64,000 nucleotides of DNA, from assembly GCA_937958985.1 (NCBI GenBank), contig CALGLV010000011.1:17870-81869 (forward strand), read 5' to 3'. The position numbers and the translations under genes were made by a program. The stretch is from an uncultured Aquimarina sp. GTDB taxonomy: Bacteria > Bacteroidota > Bacteroidia > Flavobacteriales > Flavobacteriaceae. Every line of letters begins with the position of its first letter. Positions within the stretch are counted from its first letter, which is position 1. This document shows, piece after piece, positions 16,778 through 24,684 of the stretch. The notes below the pieces were generated by a model that was given only the letters and a program-made list of their open reading frames with translations, was not told where the DNA came from and did not search any database.

Positions 16778-16788
16778 GGATTAGTATT
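16731..16788. terminator. 58-bp perfect inverted repeat, bidirectional terminator
   Basis: The two halves 16731-16759 and 16760-16788 are exact reverse complements without a spacer. The core is GACCGCTATTAATAGCGGTC flanked by A8 and T8 and then by CCAA/TTGG-type ends. With A8 before and T8 after the stem it terminates transcription in both directions, serving the candidate RNA on the left and the TM2 gene (minus strand, stop at 16791) on the right. Confidence 0.9.
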
Positions 16789-16790
16789 TT

Positions 16791-17165
16791 TTAATTGAAG
16801 TCAGAATCTCCAGATATAATACGGATTGTGTCAACAAGTTGCCAAACCCAAGATACTAGTAATGGTAAGATTAATATTGCACCAGGGAAAGTCAATAAAG
16901 TTTGCCACAGTGCTTGTTTTTTTCTTCCTAAATACCAGTTATGTAAACCAAAAGGAAGAAATATAACAGATACTAATGCTAATATTATAGAAACTGTTTT
17001 TCTGTCTGCTTTTGCAGCAGGAGAAGTTACTACAACTTTTTCTTCTACGTTATCTTCAGCAAATTGTGCAGTTTGTGTAGTATATGAGCTTACAGGAAAA
17101 CTAGCATACGAAGTAATTGAAGCAAAAGACAAAAGTAAAATCGATAATAATAATTTGATTTTCAT
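16791..17165 (-). CDS. TM2 domain membrane protein with signal peptide
   Basis: A 124-residue protein: signal peptide at 1-21 (ending ASITSYA), a polar linker (22-55), then a TM2 domain with two membrane helices (about 57-77 and 86-112). The FLPFGLHNWYLGRKKQALWQ segment and the final WVWQLVDTIRIISGD are the TM2 signature, including the short polar turn between helices and the C-terminal D-x-x-R element. TM2 proteins in bacteria have no firm function. The stop codon lies two bases from the large bidirectional inverted repeat. An overlapping open frame on the plus strand (16795-17205) is antisense and lacks family features. Confidence 0.88.
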   Translation of the reverse strand: MKIKLLLSILLLSFASITSYASFPVSSYTTQTAQFAEDNVEEKVVVTSPAAKADRKTVSIILALVSVIFLPFGLHNWYLGRKKQALWQTLLTFPGAILILPLLVSWVWQLVDTIRIISGDSDFN

Positions 17166-17205
17166 AATAGTTTATATATTAAATGTTAATTTTGGACGAA
17201 TATAA

Positions 17206-18078
17206 ATGATTATAATGAAATTAATTCTTATTCTTTTTGTTTTTTTTCAATCTATTTGTTCTTTTAGTCAGCTAAATTATAAAGAGTTAACCGGTGTTGT
17301 TAGAATAAACGACTCCCTGTTTATTCCTTATGAAGTATACCTGAAAAAAGATAATGTAAATGAAATTTCAGGCTATTCGATAACCGATAAAAACGGTGCG
17401 CATGAAACGAAATCAGCTATAAAAGGAATTTACGACCCTTTAGTAGGAATATTAAAGTTTAATGAATTTGATATTTTATACACAAAATCTTCTTTTAACA
17501 CCTTTGATTTCTGTTACATTCATTTTGAGGCTAAGGCAAAGAATTTTGAAAAGTTAAAAATGTTAACGGGTAATTTTTATGGGAAATATGATAACGGAAC
17601 AAAATGCATTGATGGCAAATTGATTTTAGCAGATAAATCTAAAATAGAAGCAAAACAACAAAAAATAAAAAGGAAATTAAATAAGCCAAAATACAAAAAA
17701 CCAATACAGGTAGTACAACCAGAAATAGATTCTATTCAGTTGAAAAATATAATTGCAAATGAAGCACTTACTGTTTTTGTAAAGTCTAAAAACTTCATGC
17801 TTTCTATTTATGATTCAGGAAAGATAGATGATGATCGAATTAATCTTTTTATTGATGGTAAATTGATTTTAGAGGATTATTCAATAAAGAAGGAGAAAAA
17901 AGAAATTCCTTTACAATTATTAAACACAAAAATAAGTGTTAAAGTAGTTGCGTTAAATGAAGGTACATCGGCTCCTAATACCGTGAAAATAGAAATCAAA
18001 GGAGAGCACCAATTTATAGAAACGAGAACCCTGTTAAAGGAAACAGAAACAGCTTCGCTTACGTTGATTCGGAAATAG
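17206..18078 (+). CDS. secreted protein of unknown function
   Basis: A 290-residue protein with a signal peptide (1-22, ending in SFSQ). I recognise no family. Residues 25-145 look like a beta-rich domain (LTGVVRINDSLFIPYEVYLKK, then GISGYSITDKNG-like strands and GNFYGKYDNGTKCIDGKLIL). A Lys-rich linker (about 145-170: KQQKIKRKLNKPKYKKP) follows, then a second beta domain (about 185-285: LTVFVKSKNFMLSIYDSGKIDDDRINLFIDGKLIL...) ending TASLTLIRK. The second domain, with DSGKIDDDRINLFIDG, resembles a secreted immunoglobulin-like or Ca-binding fold seen in Bacteroidota cell-surface proteins. A second ATG three codons in (17215) is an alternative start. It lies divergent to the TM2 gene with a 40-base gap. 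Confidence 0.7.
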   Translation: MIIMKLILILFVFFQSICSFSQLNYKELTGVVRINDSLFIPYEVYLKKDNVNEISGYSITDKNGAHETKSAIKGIYDPLVGILKFNEFDILYTKSSFNTFDFCYIHFEAKAKNFEKLKMLTGNFYGKYDNGTKCIDGKLILADKSKIEAKQQKIKRKLNKPKYKKPIQVVQPEIDSIQLKNIIANEALTVFVKSKNFMLSIYDSGKIDDDRINLFIDGKLILEDYSIKKEKKEIPLQLLNTKISVKVVALNEGTSAPNTVKIEIKGEHQFIETRTLLKETETASLTLIRK

Positions 18079-18102
18079 ATTTCTTTAAAGAGTTATAATT
18101 TA

Positions 18103-18134
18103 TAAACGCCTATAATTATTATTATAGGCGTTTA
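18103..18134. terminator. bidirectional terminator hairpin
   Basis: TAAACGCCTATAAT (18103-18116) is the exact reverse complement of 18121-18134 with a TATT loop. It lies between convergent genes (stops at 18078 and 18165). Confidence 0.7.
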
Positions 18135-18164
18135 TTTAAATATATGAATGCTTGTAAATTAAGC

Positions 18165-18839
18165 TTACCTAGGTTTTTTCCCTCTTTCTTTAGTAAGTAC
18201 AAATTTGTCAAACTCAAAGCCATCTTCTCGCATAGAAAATTGAATAGTATGAGTTCCAGGTCTATTTACAATAATATAGGCGCGTTTGGCGTTAGGGTCA
18301 CAATCATCAGTACGGTTTCTTAGGTATGAAGACCAACTCCATTTGTCTTGTCCGTCACAAAAATAAAGACCAGTTCCGCTTTCTTTCCATTTATCATTCA
18401 TTCCTACATGAATACTGTTGTCTAAAGTACTAGAGCAATATCCTTTTACCCAAACATAAAATTTACCCGTAGTTTTAAAATTTACTTTATAATTCAAAAC
18501 AGCAACTTTTCCCGGAGTTCTAGAAAAATTAACCCCTTCTCTCATGGTTCTAGATTTATCTGTAAATGTCTCTGGTAGTACTTCAATATAAGTTCGATTA
18601 CTAGCACCGCCTATATGTTTTTTGTCAGGATCGGGTTTTATTTTTTTTGTTCGTTCATCACTAGTTATGTACCACGCCCTATTTTTTGTTAAATCTTGAG
18701 ATTGAAAGCTTTCGGCTTCAACTTCGATGTATTCTTCAACGGTTTTTATTTTTACCTGTTTTATACTACTAGCTTTTTGGGAATAGCTGTAGCTAAAAAT
18801 AAGAATGGAAATTAAAAAGAAAGGTAGTTTTTTTAACAT
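18165..18839 (-). CDS. secreted carbohydrate-binding-like beta-sandwich protein
   Basis: A 224-residue protein with a signal peptide (1-20, ending SYSQ). The mature protein carries VEEYIEVEAESFQSQDL, then NRTYIEVLPET, then VAVLNYKVNFKTTGKFYVWVKGYCSS, WSWSSYLRNRTDD and a terminal HTIQFSMREDGFEFDKFVLTKE. This set of strands and the DGFEFDKFVLT ending match the C-terminal beta-sandwich of GH115-type proteins and CBM35/CBM6-like modules, which bind polysaccharides. No catalytic domain is present, so it probably acts as an isolated binding module or a secreted scaffold. Family placement is by motif recognition; the ligand is unknown. Its neighbours are not polysaccharide genes. Confidence 0.7.
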   Translation of the reverse strand: MLKKLPFFLISILIFSYSYSQKASSIKQVKIKTVEEYIEVEAESFQSQDLTKNRAWYITSDERTKKIKPDPDKKHIGGASNRTYIEVLPETFTDKSRTMREGVNFSRTPGKVAVLNYKVNFKTTGKFYVWVKGYCSSTLDNSIHVGMNDKWKESGTGLYFCDGQDKWSWSSYLRNRTDDCDPNAKRAYIIVNRPGTHTIQFSMREDGFEFDKFVLTKERGKKPR

Positions 18840-18958
18840 AGGATATTTTTTATTAATTATTTTAAGCTAAAGTAGAAAATTTATCAGTCATTTTTGAATT
18901 TGCTTGAATATTCCATACTAATTATTAGATTATTGTATTGATTTATAGGTTTTTAAAC

Positions 18959-19843
18959 CTATTTTGAAGCAGAATTTTTTGAAGTGAATCCATAAAAATT
19001 CTGTTTTAAAAAACTTTTCGGAAACTGTTCATCTCCTTTAAAGCCTATTGGTATAGTGCCACTATCTTCAGGGATGTAATTGGTTTTAAAAATGTAATCC
19101 CATATACTTAGACTAATACCAAAATTCATGCCATAACTTCCTTTAGGGAGTGAATAGGCATGGTGATATAGGTGCATTACAGGATTATTTAAAATGTATT
19201 TTAAAGGACCCCAAGTTATTCTGAGATTAGCATGATTAAGATGGCCAATAAGTATTGCAAAAAAATGAACAATGTAAGCTTGCTCTGGTTCAAAACCACC
19301 AAGTAGCATTACTGCTATTATTTTAAACGGTTTATACAATACGTTTTCCATCCAATGATAGCGTAAGTGTGCAGCAAAGCCCATTTCTTTAACACTATGG
19401 TGTACTTTGTGAAATTTCCATAGAAAGTAATATTTGTGTAGTAACCTATGTGTGTACCATTGTACAAAATCTAAAGTCACAAAAAATACAAGTAATTGGC
19501 TCCATATAGGCCAAGCGGAAATTGAAATTATAGCCAAGCTTTGATTAGTGAAATTAAACTGTAGTAATAAAAACTCAATAGCCTTATAAAAACCACTAAT
19601 TACAATTGTAAATACAAAAAAATTAAAAAACATATAACCTGTGTCCAGCCAAAAATCTTTTCGGAATAATGCTTGATTTTTCCGCCAAGGAAACAAAATT
19701 TCTAACCCCCATACAACAAGTGAAATCACAATAAGCCCCCAGAAGTAATTTTTATACCAAGGCACCTCAAAAGTTATAGATTGAATAACCCATAGGAAAG
19801 TACCTTGAACAGTATTACTTATTTCATTAAAAAAAGTTGTCAT
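18959..19843 (-). CDS. sterol desaturase / fatty acid hydroxylase superfamily protein
   Basis: About 294 residues from the ATG at 19843, chosen because it clears the upstream stop at 19855; a frame from 19867 would overlap it. This membrane-bound di-iron family uses histidine boxes, and they are visible in order: HRLLH, FHKVHH, HLNHANL and HLYHHAY. Several membrane helices precede and interleave with them (about 40-65, 70-95, 110-130, 185-205). Members hydroxylate or desaturate sterols, fatty acids or carotenoids using oxygen. The substrate is unknown here. It lies 11 bases downstream of a small lipoprotein gene on the same strand, so the two are probably cotranscribed. Confidence 0.9.
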   Translation of the reverse strand: MTTFFNEISNTVQGTFLWVIQSITFEVPWYKNYFWGLIVISLVVWGLEILFPWRKNQALFRKDFWLDTGYMFFNFFVFTIVISGFYKAIEFLLLQFNFTNQSLAIISISAWPIWSQLLVFFVTLDFVQWYTHRLLHKYYFLWKFHKVHHSVKEMGFAAHLRYHWMENVLYKPFKIIAVMLLGGFEPEQAYIVHFFAILIGHLNHANLRITWGPLKYILNNPVMHLYHHAYSLPKGSYGMNFGISLSIWDYIFKTNYIPEDSGTIPIGFKGDEQFPKSFLKQNFYGFTSKNSASK

Positions 19844-19854
19844 AGGTATTGTAA

Positions 19855-20346
19855 TTAAAAGGCACAATTTGTTGGCAAAGGTTTCTTAATAGCCAAATCA
19901 GAGGCAAAATCATCAGTTAAAAGAACACTTTCAAAGCCCGTCGCTATCGAACCTGTGAAGGCTTGATTTCCATAGCCAGTAGTATTCATGTGAGCACGAA
20001 TAATTAATACTTGATTTTGTGATACAAGTACTCCATTTTGTGATCGTGTAAATGGTTGTTCGTTTACATGGCTATGAAGTAATATACGACGTGAAATTAA
20101 TTGCCCCTCTTCGGAAATTATTTCCCACCAATCGGCGTATTGATTACAGCCTGTATCGGGGCTATTGACAGAAACGCTAAAATTATAATTACCATCGTCT
20201 CCCGTAACAGAAACCGCATTAATTTCAGCTTCATTATTAAGAGTAGCTATTGGATTATTTGTATTAGAAACTTCGGCTTCCTTATCAGAAGCACACGAAA
20301 AACTAAAAAATAACAGCGCCATTAAAATGTAGGTGCATACTTTCAT
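19855..20346 (-). CDS. small lipoprotein of unknown function
   Basis: A 163-residue lipoprotein: hydrophobic signal (1-17) with lipobox FSFSC and C18 as the lipidated residue, followed by an acidic tract (SDKEAEVS). The acidic residues just after the cysteine recall the lipoprotein surface-export signal described in Flavobacteriaceae, so it could face outward. The mature domain (about 40-163) has YNFSVSVNSPDTGCNQYADWWEIISEEG, VLIIRAHMNTTGYGNQAF and an end LPTNCAF; two cysteines could form a disulfide. I recognise no family. It lies upstream of the fatty acid hydroxylase gene in the same orientation. Confidence 0.7.
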   Translation of the reverse strand: MKVCTYILMALLFFSFSCASDKEAEVSNTNNPIATLNNEAEINAVSVTGDDGNYNFSVSVNSPDTGCNQYADWWEIISEEGQLISRRILLHSHVNEQPFTRSQNGVLVSQNQVLIIRAHMNTTGYGNQAFTGSIATGFESVLLTDDFASDLAIKKPLPTNCAF

Positions 20347-20515
20347 GATCTTTTTATATAAAGTTACCGTTTTTAATTCTTTTTATAGGTAACTAAGGTT
20401 ACAGTTAAATATTCAATAGCGTAGTAATTTTGAGAATGGACTTTACAGTATTAAAAAATAAGATCAGTATTGTGTTAGTCATTATTACAGTTATTTACTT
20501 TCAAAACTTATTATT

Positions 20516-20725
20516 ATGAAAAAAAACATGGGAACCTTGGACCGATCTATACGTTTAGTGGTAGCGTTAATTATTGCAGTGTTATTTTACATGGGTATAT
20601 TATCGTCAACAATTGGTGTGGTATTACTTGTCGTGGCAGGAATTTTTACGGTAACTAGCTTTGTTAGCTTCTGCCCTTTATATTCGTTAGTGGGTTTGAA
20701 TACCTGTAAAGTGAAAAATAATTAA
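20516..20725 (+). CDS. DUF2892 inner-membrane protein
   Basis: A 69-residue protein with two hydrophobic helices (about 12-30 and 32-50) in MGTLDRSIRLVVALIIAVLF, then the family's C-terminal FCPLYSLVGLNTCKV element with conserved cysteines. This matches DUF2892 (YgaP-type transmembrane domain). In YgaP the domain is fused to a rhodanese; here it stands alone. Function is unknown. It lies 64 bases ahead of purE on the same strand, but no terminator separates the two. Confidence 0.85.
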   Translation: MKKNMGTLDRSIRLVVALIIAVLFYMGILSSTIGVVLLVVAGIFTVTSFVSFCPLYSLVGLNTCKVKNN

Positions 20726-20789
20726 TTTACAATATGTACTTGTGACTTTAAAATTTTACCGAAATTTGTAGCTTTAATAAAACACAATT

Positions 20790-21278
20790 ATGAGTAAAGT
20801 TGGAATAATCATGGGGAGTACAAGTGACTTACCTATAATGCAAAAAGCAGTTGATTTTTTAAAGGAAATAGGGGTTTCTGTTGAAGTAGACATTGTTTCT
20901 GCGCATCGTACTCCAGAAAAATTATACGATTATGCAACTAATGCCCATAATAGAGGTGTAAATGTAATTATTGCAGGTGCAGGTGGTGCAGCACACTTAC
21001 CAGGTATGGTGGCTTCAATGTCTCCTTTACCTGTTATTGGAGTTCCTGTAAAATCGAGTAATTCTATCGATGGTTGGGATTCAGTATTATCAATTTTACA
21101 AATGCCAGGAGGAGTTCCGGTAGCAACAGTAGCTTTAGATGGTGCATTAAATGCAGGTATTTTAGCAGCTCAAATTTTAGGATCTCAGGATAAAAATATT
21201 CAAGACAAAATTATTGCTTACAAGCAAGAATTGAAACAAAAAGTAATTGCTGGTGCTGAGCAGGTTAAAAGCCTATAA
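20790..21278 (+). CDS. purE: N5-carboxyaminoimidazole ribonucleotide mutase
   Basis: A 162-residue class I PurE, which converts N5-CAIR to CAIR in de novo purine synthesis in the cytosol. The whole active-site region is intact: MGSTSDLPIM at residues 8-17, then VSAHRTPEKLYDYA and the AGAGGAAHLPGMVA loop, followed by PVIGVPVKSS and a DGWDSVLSILQMPGGVPVATV stretch. PurK, the usual partner that makes N5-CAIR, is not in this window. The unit ends in a strong terminator. Confidence 0.97.
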   Translation: MSKVGIIMGSTSDLPIMQKAVDFLKEIGVSVEVDIVSAHRTPEKLYDYATNAHNRGVNVIIAGAGGAAHLPGMVASMSPLPVIGVPVKSSNSIDGWDSVLSILQMPGGVPVATVALDGALNAGILAAQILGSQDKNIQDKIIAYKQELKQKVIAGAEQVKSL

Positions 21279-21295
21279 AGTCATCGATTTATAAA

Positions 21296-21340
21296 AAACC
21301 AAAAAAACTCAAGAAGTAATTTCTTGAGTTTTTTTGGTTT
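21296..21340 (+). terminator. terminator after purE, perfect 20-bp arms
   Basis: AAACCAAAAAAACTCAAGAA (21296-21315) is the exact reverse complement of 21321-21340 around a 5-base loop; the T run is part of the stem's right arm. Confidence 0.85.
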
Positions 21341-21398
21341 AAAGAGAATCATTTAGTCTGTAATAGAGTTTTATAATTTTTTATTTAAATTGCTTGTT

Positions 21399-22097
21399 AT
21401 GAGTAGTTTAGAATCTAAATTTTCAATAAAAAACTGGAGTGAATCCGATAGGCCACGAGAAAAATTAGTGGCTCAAGGAAAAAAAATATTGTCAAATGCA
21501 GAATTAATGGCAATTTTAATTGGGTCGGGGAGTAGGAATGAGTCTGCAGTAAGTTTGTGTAAACGAATTTTAGCAAGCGTAGGTAACAACCTTAATGAAG
21601 TAGCTAAGTTAAACGTGCAACAACTTACCAATTTTAAAGGAATTGGTGATGCCAAGGCCATAAGTATAGTTGCTGCTTTAGAGTTGGGCCGTAGGCAACA
21701 AGCACAAGCTGTACCCGTGCAACCTACCATTACAGCAAGCAAAGATGTTTATAATTACATGCAACCGCTATTGGGGAATTTAAACCACGAGGAATTCTGG
21801 GTGCTTTTTCTAAATAATTCCAACAAAGTAGTACATAGAAAAATGATAAGTAGTGGCGGACAAACAGGAACTGTAGTTGATATTCGATTAATTTTGAAAA
21901 CAGCTTTTGAGTTTGGTGCCGTAGCTATGATTTTAGCACATAACCACCCCAGTGGTAGCTTACGCCCCAGTCAAGCAGATAAAACGACCACTATTAATAT
22001 TGCTGAAGCAGGAAAAACAGTTACTATTAAAGTATTAGATCATTTAATTGTAACCGAGAAAAACTATTTTAGCTTTGCAGACGAAGGTTTAATGTAA
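21399..22097 (+). CDS. radC: RadC family JAB/MPN domain protein
   Basis: About 232 residues from the ATG at 21399; a TTG nine bases upstream is less likely. It has an N-terminal helix-hairpin-helix part (residues about 1-90, with GIGDAKAISIVAALELGRR) and a JAB/MPN metalloprotease-like domain. The metal motif is present: HNHPSG at residues 181-186, preceded by EEFWVLFLNNSNKV and followed by a D-containing SQADKTTT. Despite its historic name, a role in DNA repair is disputed and the biochemical function is unclear. It stands between purE and an unknown secreted protein; no operon partner is obvious. Confidence 0.95.
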   Translation: MSSLESKFSIKNWSESDRPREKLVAQGKKILSNAELMAILIGSGSRNESAVSLCKRILASVGNNLNEVAKLNVQQLTNFKGIGDAKAISIVAALELGRRQQAQAVPVQPTITASKDVYNYMQPLLGNLNHEEFWVLFLNNSNKVVHRKMISSGGQTGTVVDIRLILKTAFEFGAVAMILAHNHPSGSLRPSQADKTTTINIAEAGKTVTIKVLDHLIVTEKNYFSFADEGLM

Positions 22098-22142
22098 TTT
22101 TAAATTTGCTATAGAGTTGTTTAAAAGTAGAATATAGGAATT

Positions 22143-22895
22143 ATGAAAAAATATTTAGTGTCATTATTTGTGTGCTTAAGTAGTATTTGCTTTGGTCAAT
22201 CATTATCAAACTATAAATACGTTATGGTGCCAGCTACTTTTTCATTTCAAAAAACGCCCCATCAGTACAACTTAAATAAAATGACTCAATTTCTATTAAA
22301 TAAATACGATTTTGAATCTTTTATCGATGGGGAAACCAATGAAGGTATTAAAAATATTGATGTATCAAAATTACTGAGATTACAAGTAGAAGAAAAGGGT
22401 GCGCTTTCATCTAAAATAATTTTCACTTTTTTAGATTATAAAGGAAGTACAATTTATACCTCAAAGGAAGGGAAAAGCAATCGAAAGGATTATAAAAAAA
22501 GCTATACAGAAGCTATCCGAAATGTATTTAAGGATGAAGTGATATTAAATCATGTATATAAGCCAAAGACGGAAAAAACAGTGTTAACAGAGGACAAAAC
22601 ACCCGTAAAATCAAAGGCTATAGCTTATTTAAAAACAGAAGCGTTTCAATTGAAATTTGAATTAAGAGGAAGGGAATATAGCTTTATTCCTTCATCAAAA
22701 TTAGAATATACAATACAACAAAACACTAAAGTTATAGGAAAAGCAATATTGCAAAAAAACGGTGTTGATTATAAAATTGAGGCGGGGACGTTAACCGGTA
22801 GGGGCAGTTTTGACGATTTTGGAAACTTTACAATAATACGTGTTAATCCAGCGAATAAAAAAGAGCTTATAGATACCATGATTAGGGTAAAATAG
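22143..22895 (+). CDS. secreted protein of unknown function
   Basis: A 250-residue protein with a signal peptide (1-18, ending CFGQS). I recognise no named family. It begins YKYVMVPATFSFQKTPHQYNLN, a pattern seen in Flavobacteriaceae hypothetical proteins, with an N-terminal mixed domain (about 20-130), a Lys-rich linker (about 140-158) and a C-terminal beta domain (about 158-250: AFQLKFELRGREYSFIPSSK ... GNFTIIRVN). It follows radC by 45 bases on the same strand and precedes leuB. The protein has no cysteine pairs or catalytic motif that I can see. Confidence 0.75.
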   Translation: MKKYLVSLFVCLSSICFGQSLSNYKYVMVPATFSFQKTPHQYNLNKMTQFLLNKYDFESFIDGETNEGIKNIDVSKLLRLQVEEKGALSSKIIFTFLDYKGSTIYTSKEGKSNRKDYKKSYTEAIRNVFKDEVILNHVYKPKTEKTVLTEDKTPVKSKAIAYLKTEAFQLKFELRGREYSFIPSSKLEYTIQQNTKVIGKAILQKNGVDYKIEAGTLTGRGSFDDFGNFTIIRVNPANKKELIDTMIRVK

Positions 22896-22935
22896 AGAAG
22901 CTTTTTTCAGATGAGATTAAAACCGTTTAAAATGG

Positions 22936-22943
22936 TATATTTG
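22936..22943 (+). promoter_or_regulatory. -7 promoter element for leuB
   Basis: TATATTTG matches TAnnTTTG and lies 37 bases before the leuB ATG. No clear -33 TTG is seen. Confidence 0.45.
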
Positions 22944-22979
22944 CCGAGAATTTTTTGATAAAAGTATAAATAAAAACAT

Positions 22980-24038
22980 ATGAAACTTAATATCGCGCTA
23001 TTAGCAGGAGATGGTATTGGACCAGAGGTTATCGACCAGGCTGTAAAGGTTTGTGATGCCGTTGCAACAAAATACAAACACTCAATTAACTGGACACCGG
23101 CACTTACTGGTGCTGCAGCAATTGATGCTGTTGGAGAGCCTTACCCTGATGAAACACACGATATTTGTGTGGCTGCCGACGCGGTTCTTTTTGGAGCGAT
23201 TGGTCACCCTCGTTTTGATAACGACCCATCAGCAAAAGTAAGACCAGAGCAAGGGTTACTTAAAATGCGTAAAAAATTAGGTTTATTTGCGAATGTTCGA
23301 CCAACGTTTACTTTTCCATCATTACTGGATAAGTCTCCGTTAAAGGAAGAGCGTATCAAAGGAACTGATTTGGTTTTTTTACGTGAATTAACTGGCGGAA
23401 TTTACTTTGGAGAGAAAGGTAGAAGAGACGGCGGAGAAACAGCTTTTGATAACTGTGTGTACACGCGCGCAGAAGTTCAGCGTTTAGCTAAAAAAGGTTT
23501 TGAATTAGCAATGACACGTTCTAAAAAATTGTGTTGTGTAGATAAAGCTAACGTGCTTGAAACTTCAAGACTTTGGAGAGAAACAGTACAGGCAATGGAG
23601 AAAGATTACCCAGAAGTTGAGGTTTCTTACGAATTTGTTGATGCTGTAGCAATGCGTTTGGTACAATGGCCTAATAGTTATGATGTATTAATTACTGAAA
23701 ACTTATTTGGAGATATTTTAACTGATGAAGCATCTGTAATTTCAGGATCTATGGGCTTAATGCCTTCAGCATCTGTAGGGGCAGAAACTTCTTTGTATGA
23801 GCCAATTCACGGATCATACCCGCAAGCAGCAGGAAAAGATATCGCAAACCCATTAGCAACAGTATTATCTGCAGCTATGATGTTTGAAGATGCCTTTGGA
23901 TTGAAAGAAGAAGCTGAGGCTATTAGAGTGGTTGTAAACAAATCATTAGCTCAAGGTATAGTTTCTGAAGATTTAGCAGCAGGAAATAAAGCTTATAAGA
24001 CAAGCGAAATAGGAGATTGGTTAGCAACTAACGTATAA
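22980..24038 (+). CDS. leuB: 3-isopropylmalate dehydrogenase
   Basis: A 352-residue enzyme that oxidises and decarboxylates 3-isopropylmalate in leucine biosynthesis, in the cytosol. Family markers: LLAGDGIGPEVIDQAVKV near residues 6-23, the active-site arginine stretch and the GTDLVFLRELTGGIYFGEKG loop, and the metal-binding region DILTDEASVISGSMGLMPSASVG followed by YEPIHGSYPQAAGKD. Length and order match the family. No leuA, leuC or leuD is present in the window, so the leucine genes are split. It has its own promoter element and terminator. Confidence 0.97.
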   Translation: MKLNIALLAGDGIGPEVIDQAVKVCDAVATKYKHSINWTPALTGAAAIDAVGEPYPDETHDICVAADAVLFGAIGHPRFDNDPSAKVRPEQGLLKMRKKLGLFANVRPTFTFPSLLDKSPLKEERIKGTDLVFLRELTGGIYFGEKGRRDGGETAFDNCVYTRAEVQRLAKKGFELAMTRSKKLCCVDKANVLETSRLWRETVQAMEKDYPEVEVSYEFVDAVAMRLVQWPNSYDVLITENLFGDILTDEASVISGSMGLMPSASVGAETSLYEPIHGSYPQAAGKDIANPLATVLSAAMMFEDAFGLKEEAEAIRVVVNKSLAQGIVSEDLAAGNKAYKTSEIGDWLATNV

Positions 24039-24068
24039 TTTACATACGTAGTAATAATAAACTTTTTT

Positions 24069-24107
24069 AAGGCTACCTTTCGTTTAGAAAGTGTAGCCTT
24101 TTTATTT
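24069..24107 (+). terminator. terminator after leuB
   Basis: AAGGCTAC (24069-24076) pairs with GTAGCCTT (24093-24100), continued by CTTTC/GAAAG with one bulged base, and then a T run. It lies only about 10 bases before the ATG of the next lipoprotein gene. Confidence 0.8.
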
Positions 24108-24117
24108 TTAAAAATTT

Positions 24118-24684
24118 ATGAAGAAAGTAGTTTCCGTTTTAATAGTAATAGCTGTTTTATTGGGATGCAAAGAAACAGTGCAAACGCCTATAAGTAAAAA
24201 GGATGCCAAGGAGAATACCGCCAAATTATTAGAGGTGCCTCGTGTTGAATTACTAGTCTTAAATGCTACCGTTATTTCAAAATTAGAAGAGGTGTCCGAG
24301 TTTAAATTCATTAAAGAGCAAATGGATACTTTAAATACAAAGGCTTATTTTGGGGACAAAAATAACCTCCAATTATTAAGTGAAGAAGTGAATGATTTAC
24401 CTAAATCACTTCCAAAAGAGTTGAAAAATAATGGTGTTTTAAGCAGATTGAATCAATTAAATACGTATGTATTACTGCTAGAGGATACATTGGGAAATAC
24501 AAAAAAAGCAGATTCTTTAACCCTAGAAAATCAACTAAGTACTTTGTTTAAGGCTTACAACTCTTTAGTGGTTCAATTTAATGAAACTGAAAATAGTATT
24601 TCAGAAGATTTTAAACAAGAATTGGAAAAAGCTAAATTCGAAAGGGATTCTCTTAAACAAAGTGAGGTAGCTCCTTTATTTTAA
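24118..24684 (+). CDS. lipoprotein of unknown function
   Basis: A 188-residue lipoprotein: signal peptide with lipobox LLGC and C17. The mature part is mostly alpha-helical and charged (LEDTLGNTKKADSLTLENQL and the coiled-coil-like EDFKQELEKAKFERDSLKQ), so it is likely an extended periplasmic or outer-membrane-anchored helix bundle. I recognise no family. Its ATG lies just after the leuB terminator, so transcription must start within or before that hairpin, or read through it. The stop overlaps the convergent TonB receptor gene's stop by three bases. Confidence 0.75.
   Translation: MKKVVSVLIVIAVLLGCKETVQTPISKKDAKENTAKLLEVPRVELLVLNATVISKLEEVSEFKFIKEQMDTLNTKAYFGDKNNLQLLSEEVNDLPKSLPKELKNNGVLSRLNQLNTYVLLLEDTLGNTKKADSLTLENQLSTLFKAYNSLVVQFNETENSISEDFKQELEKAKFERDSLKQSEVAPLF

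Noticed and set aside
16795..17205. A 136-residue open frame on the plus strand opposite the TM2 gene
   Set aside because: It is antisense to a gene with a clear TM2 signature and signal peptide, and it shows no family motif.
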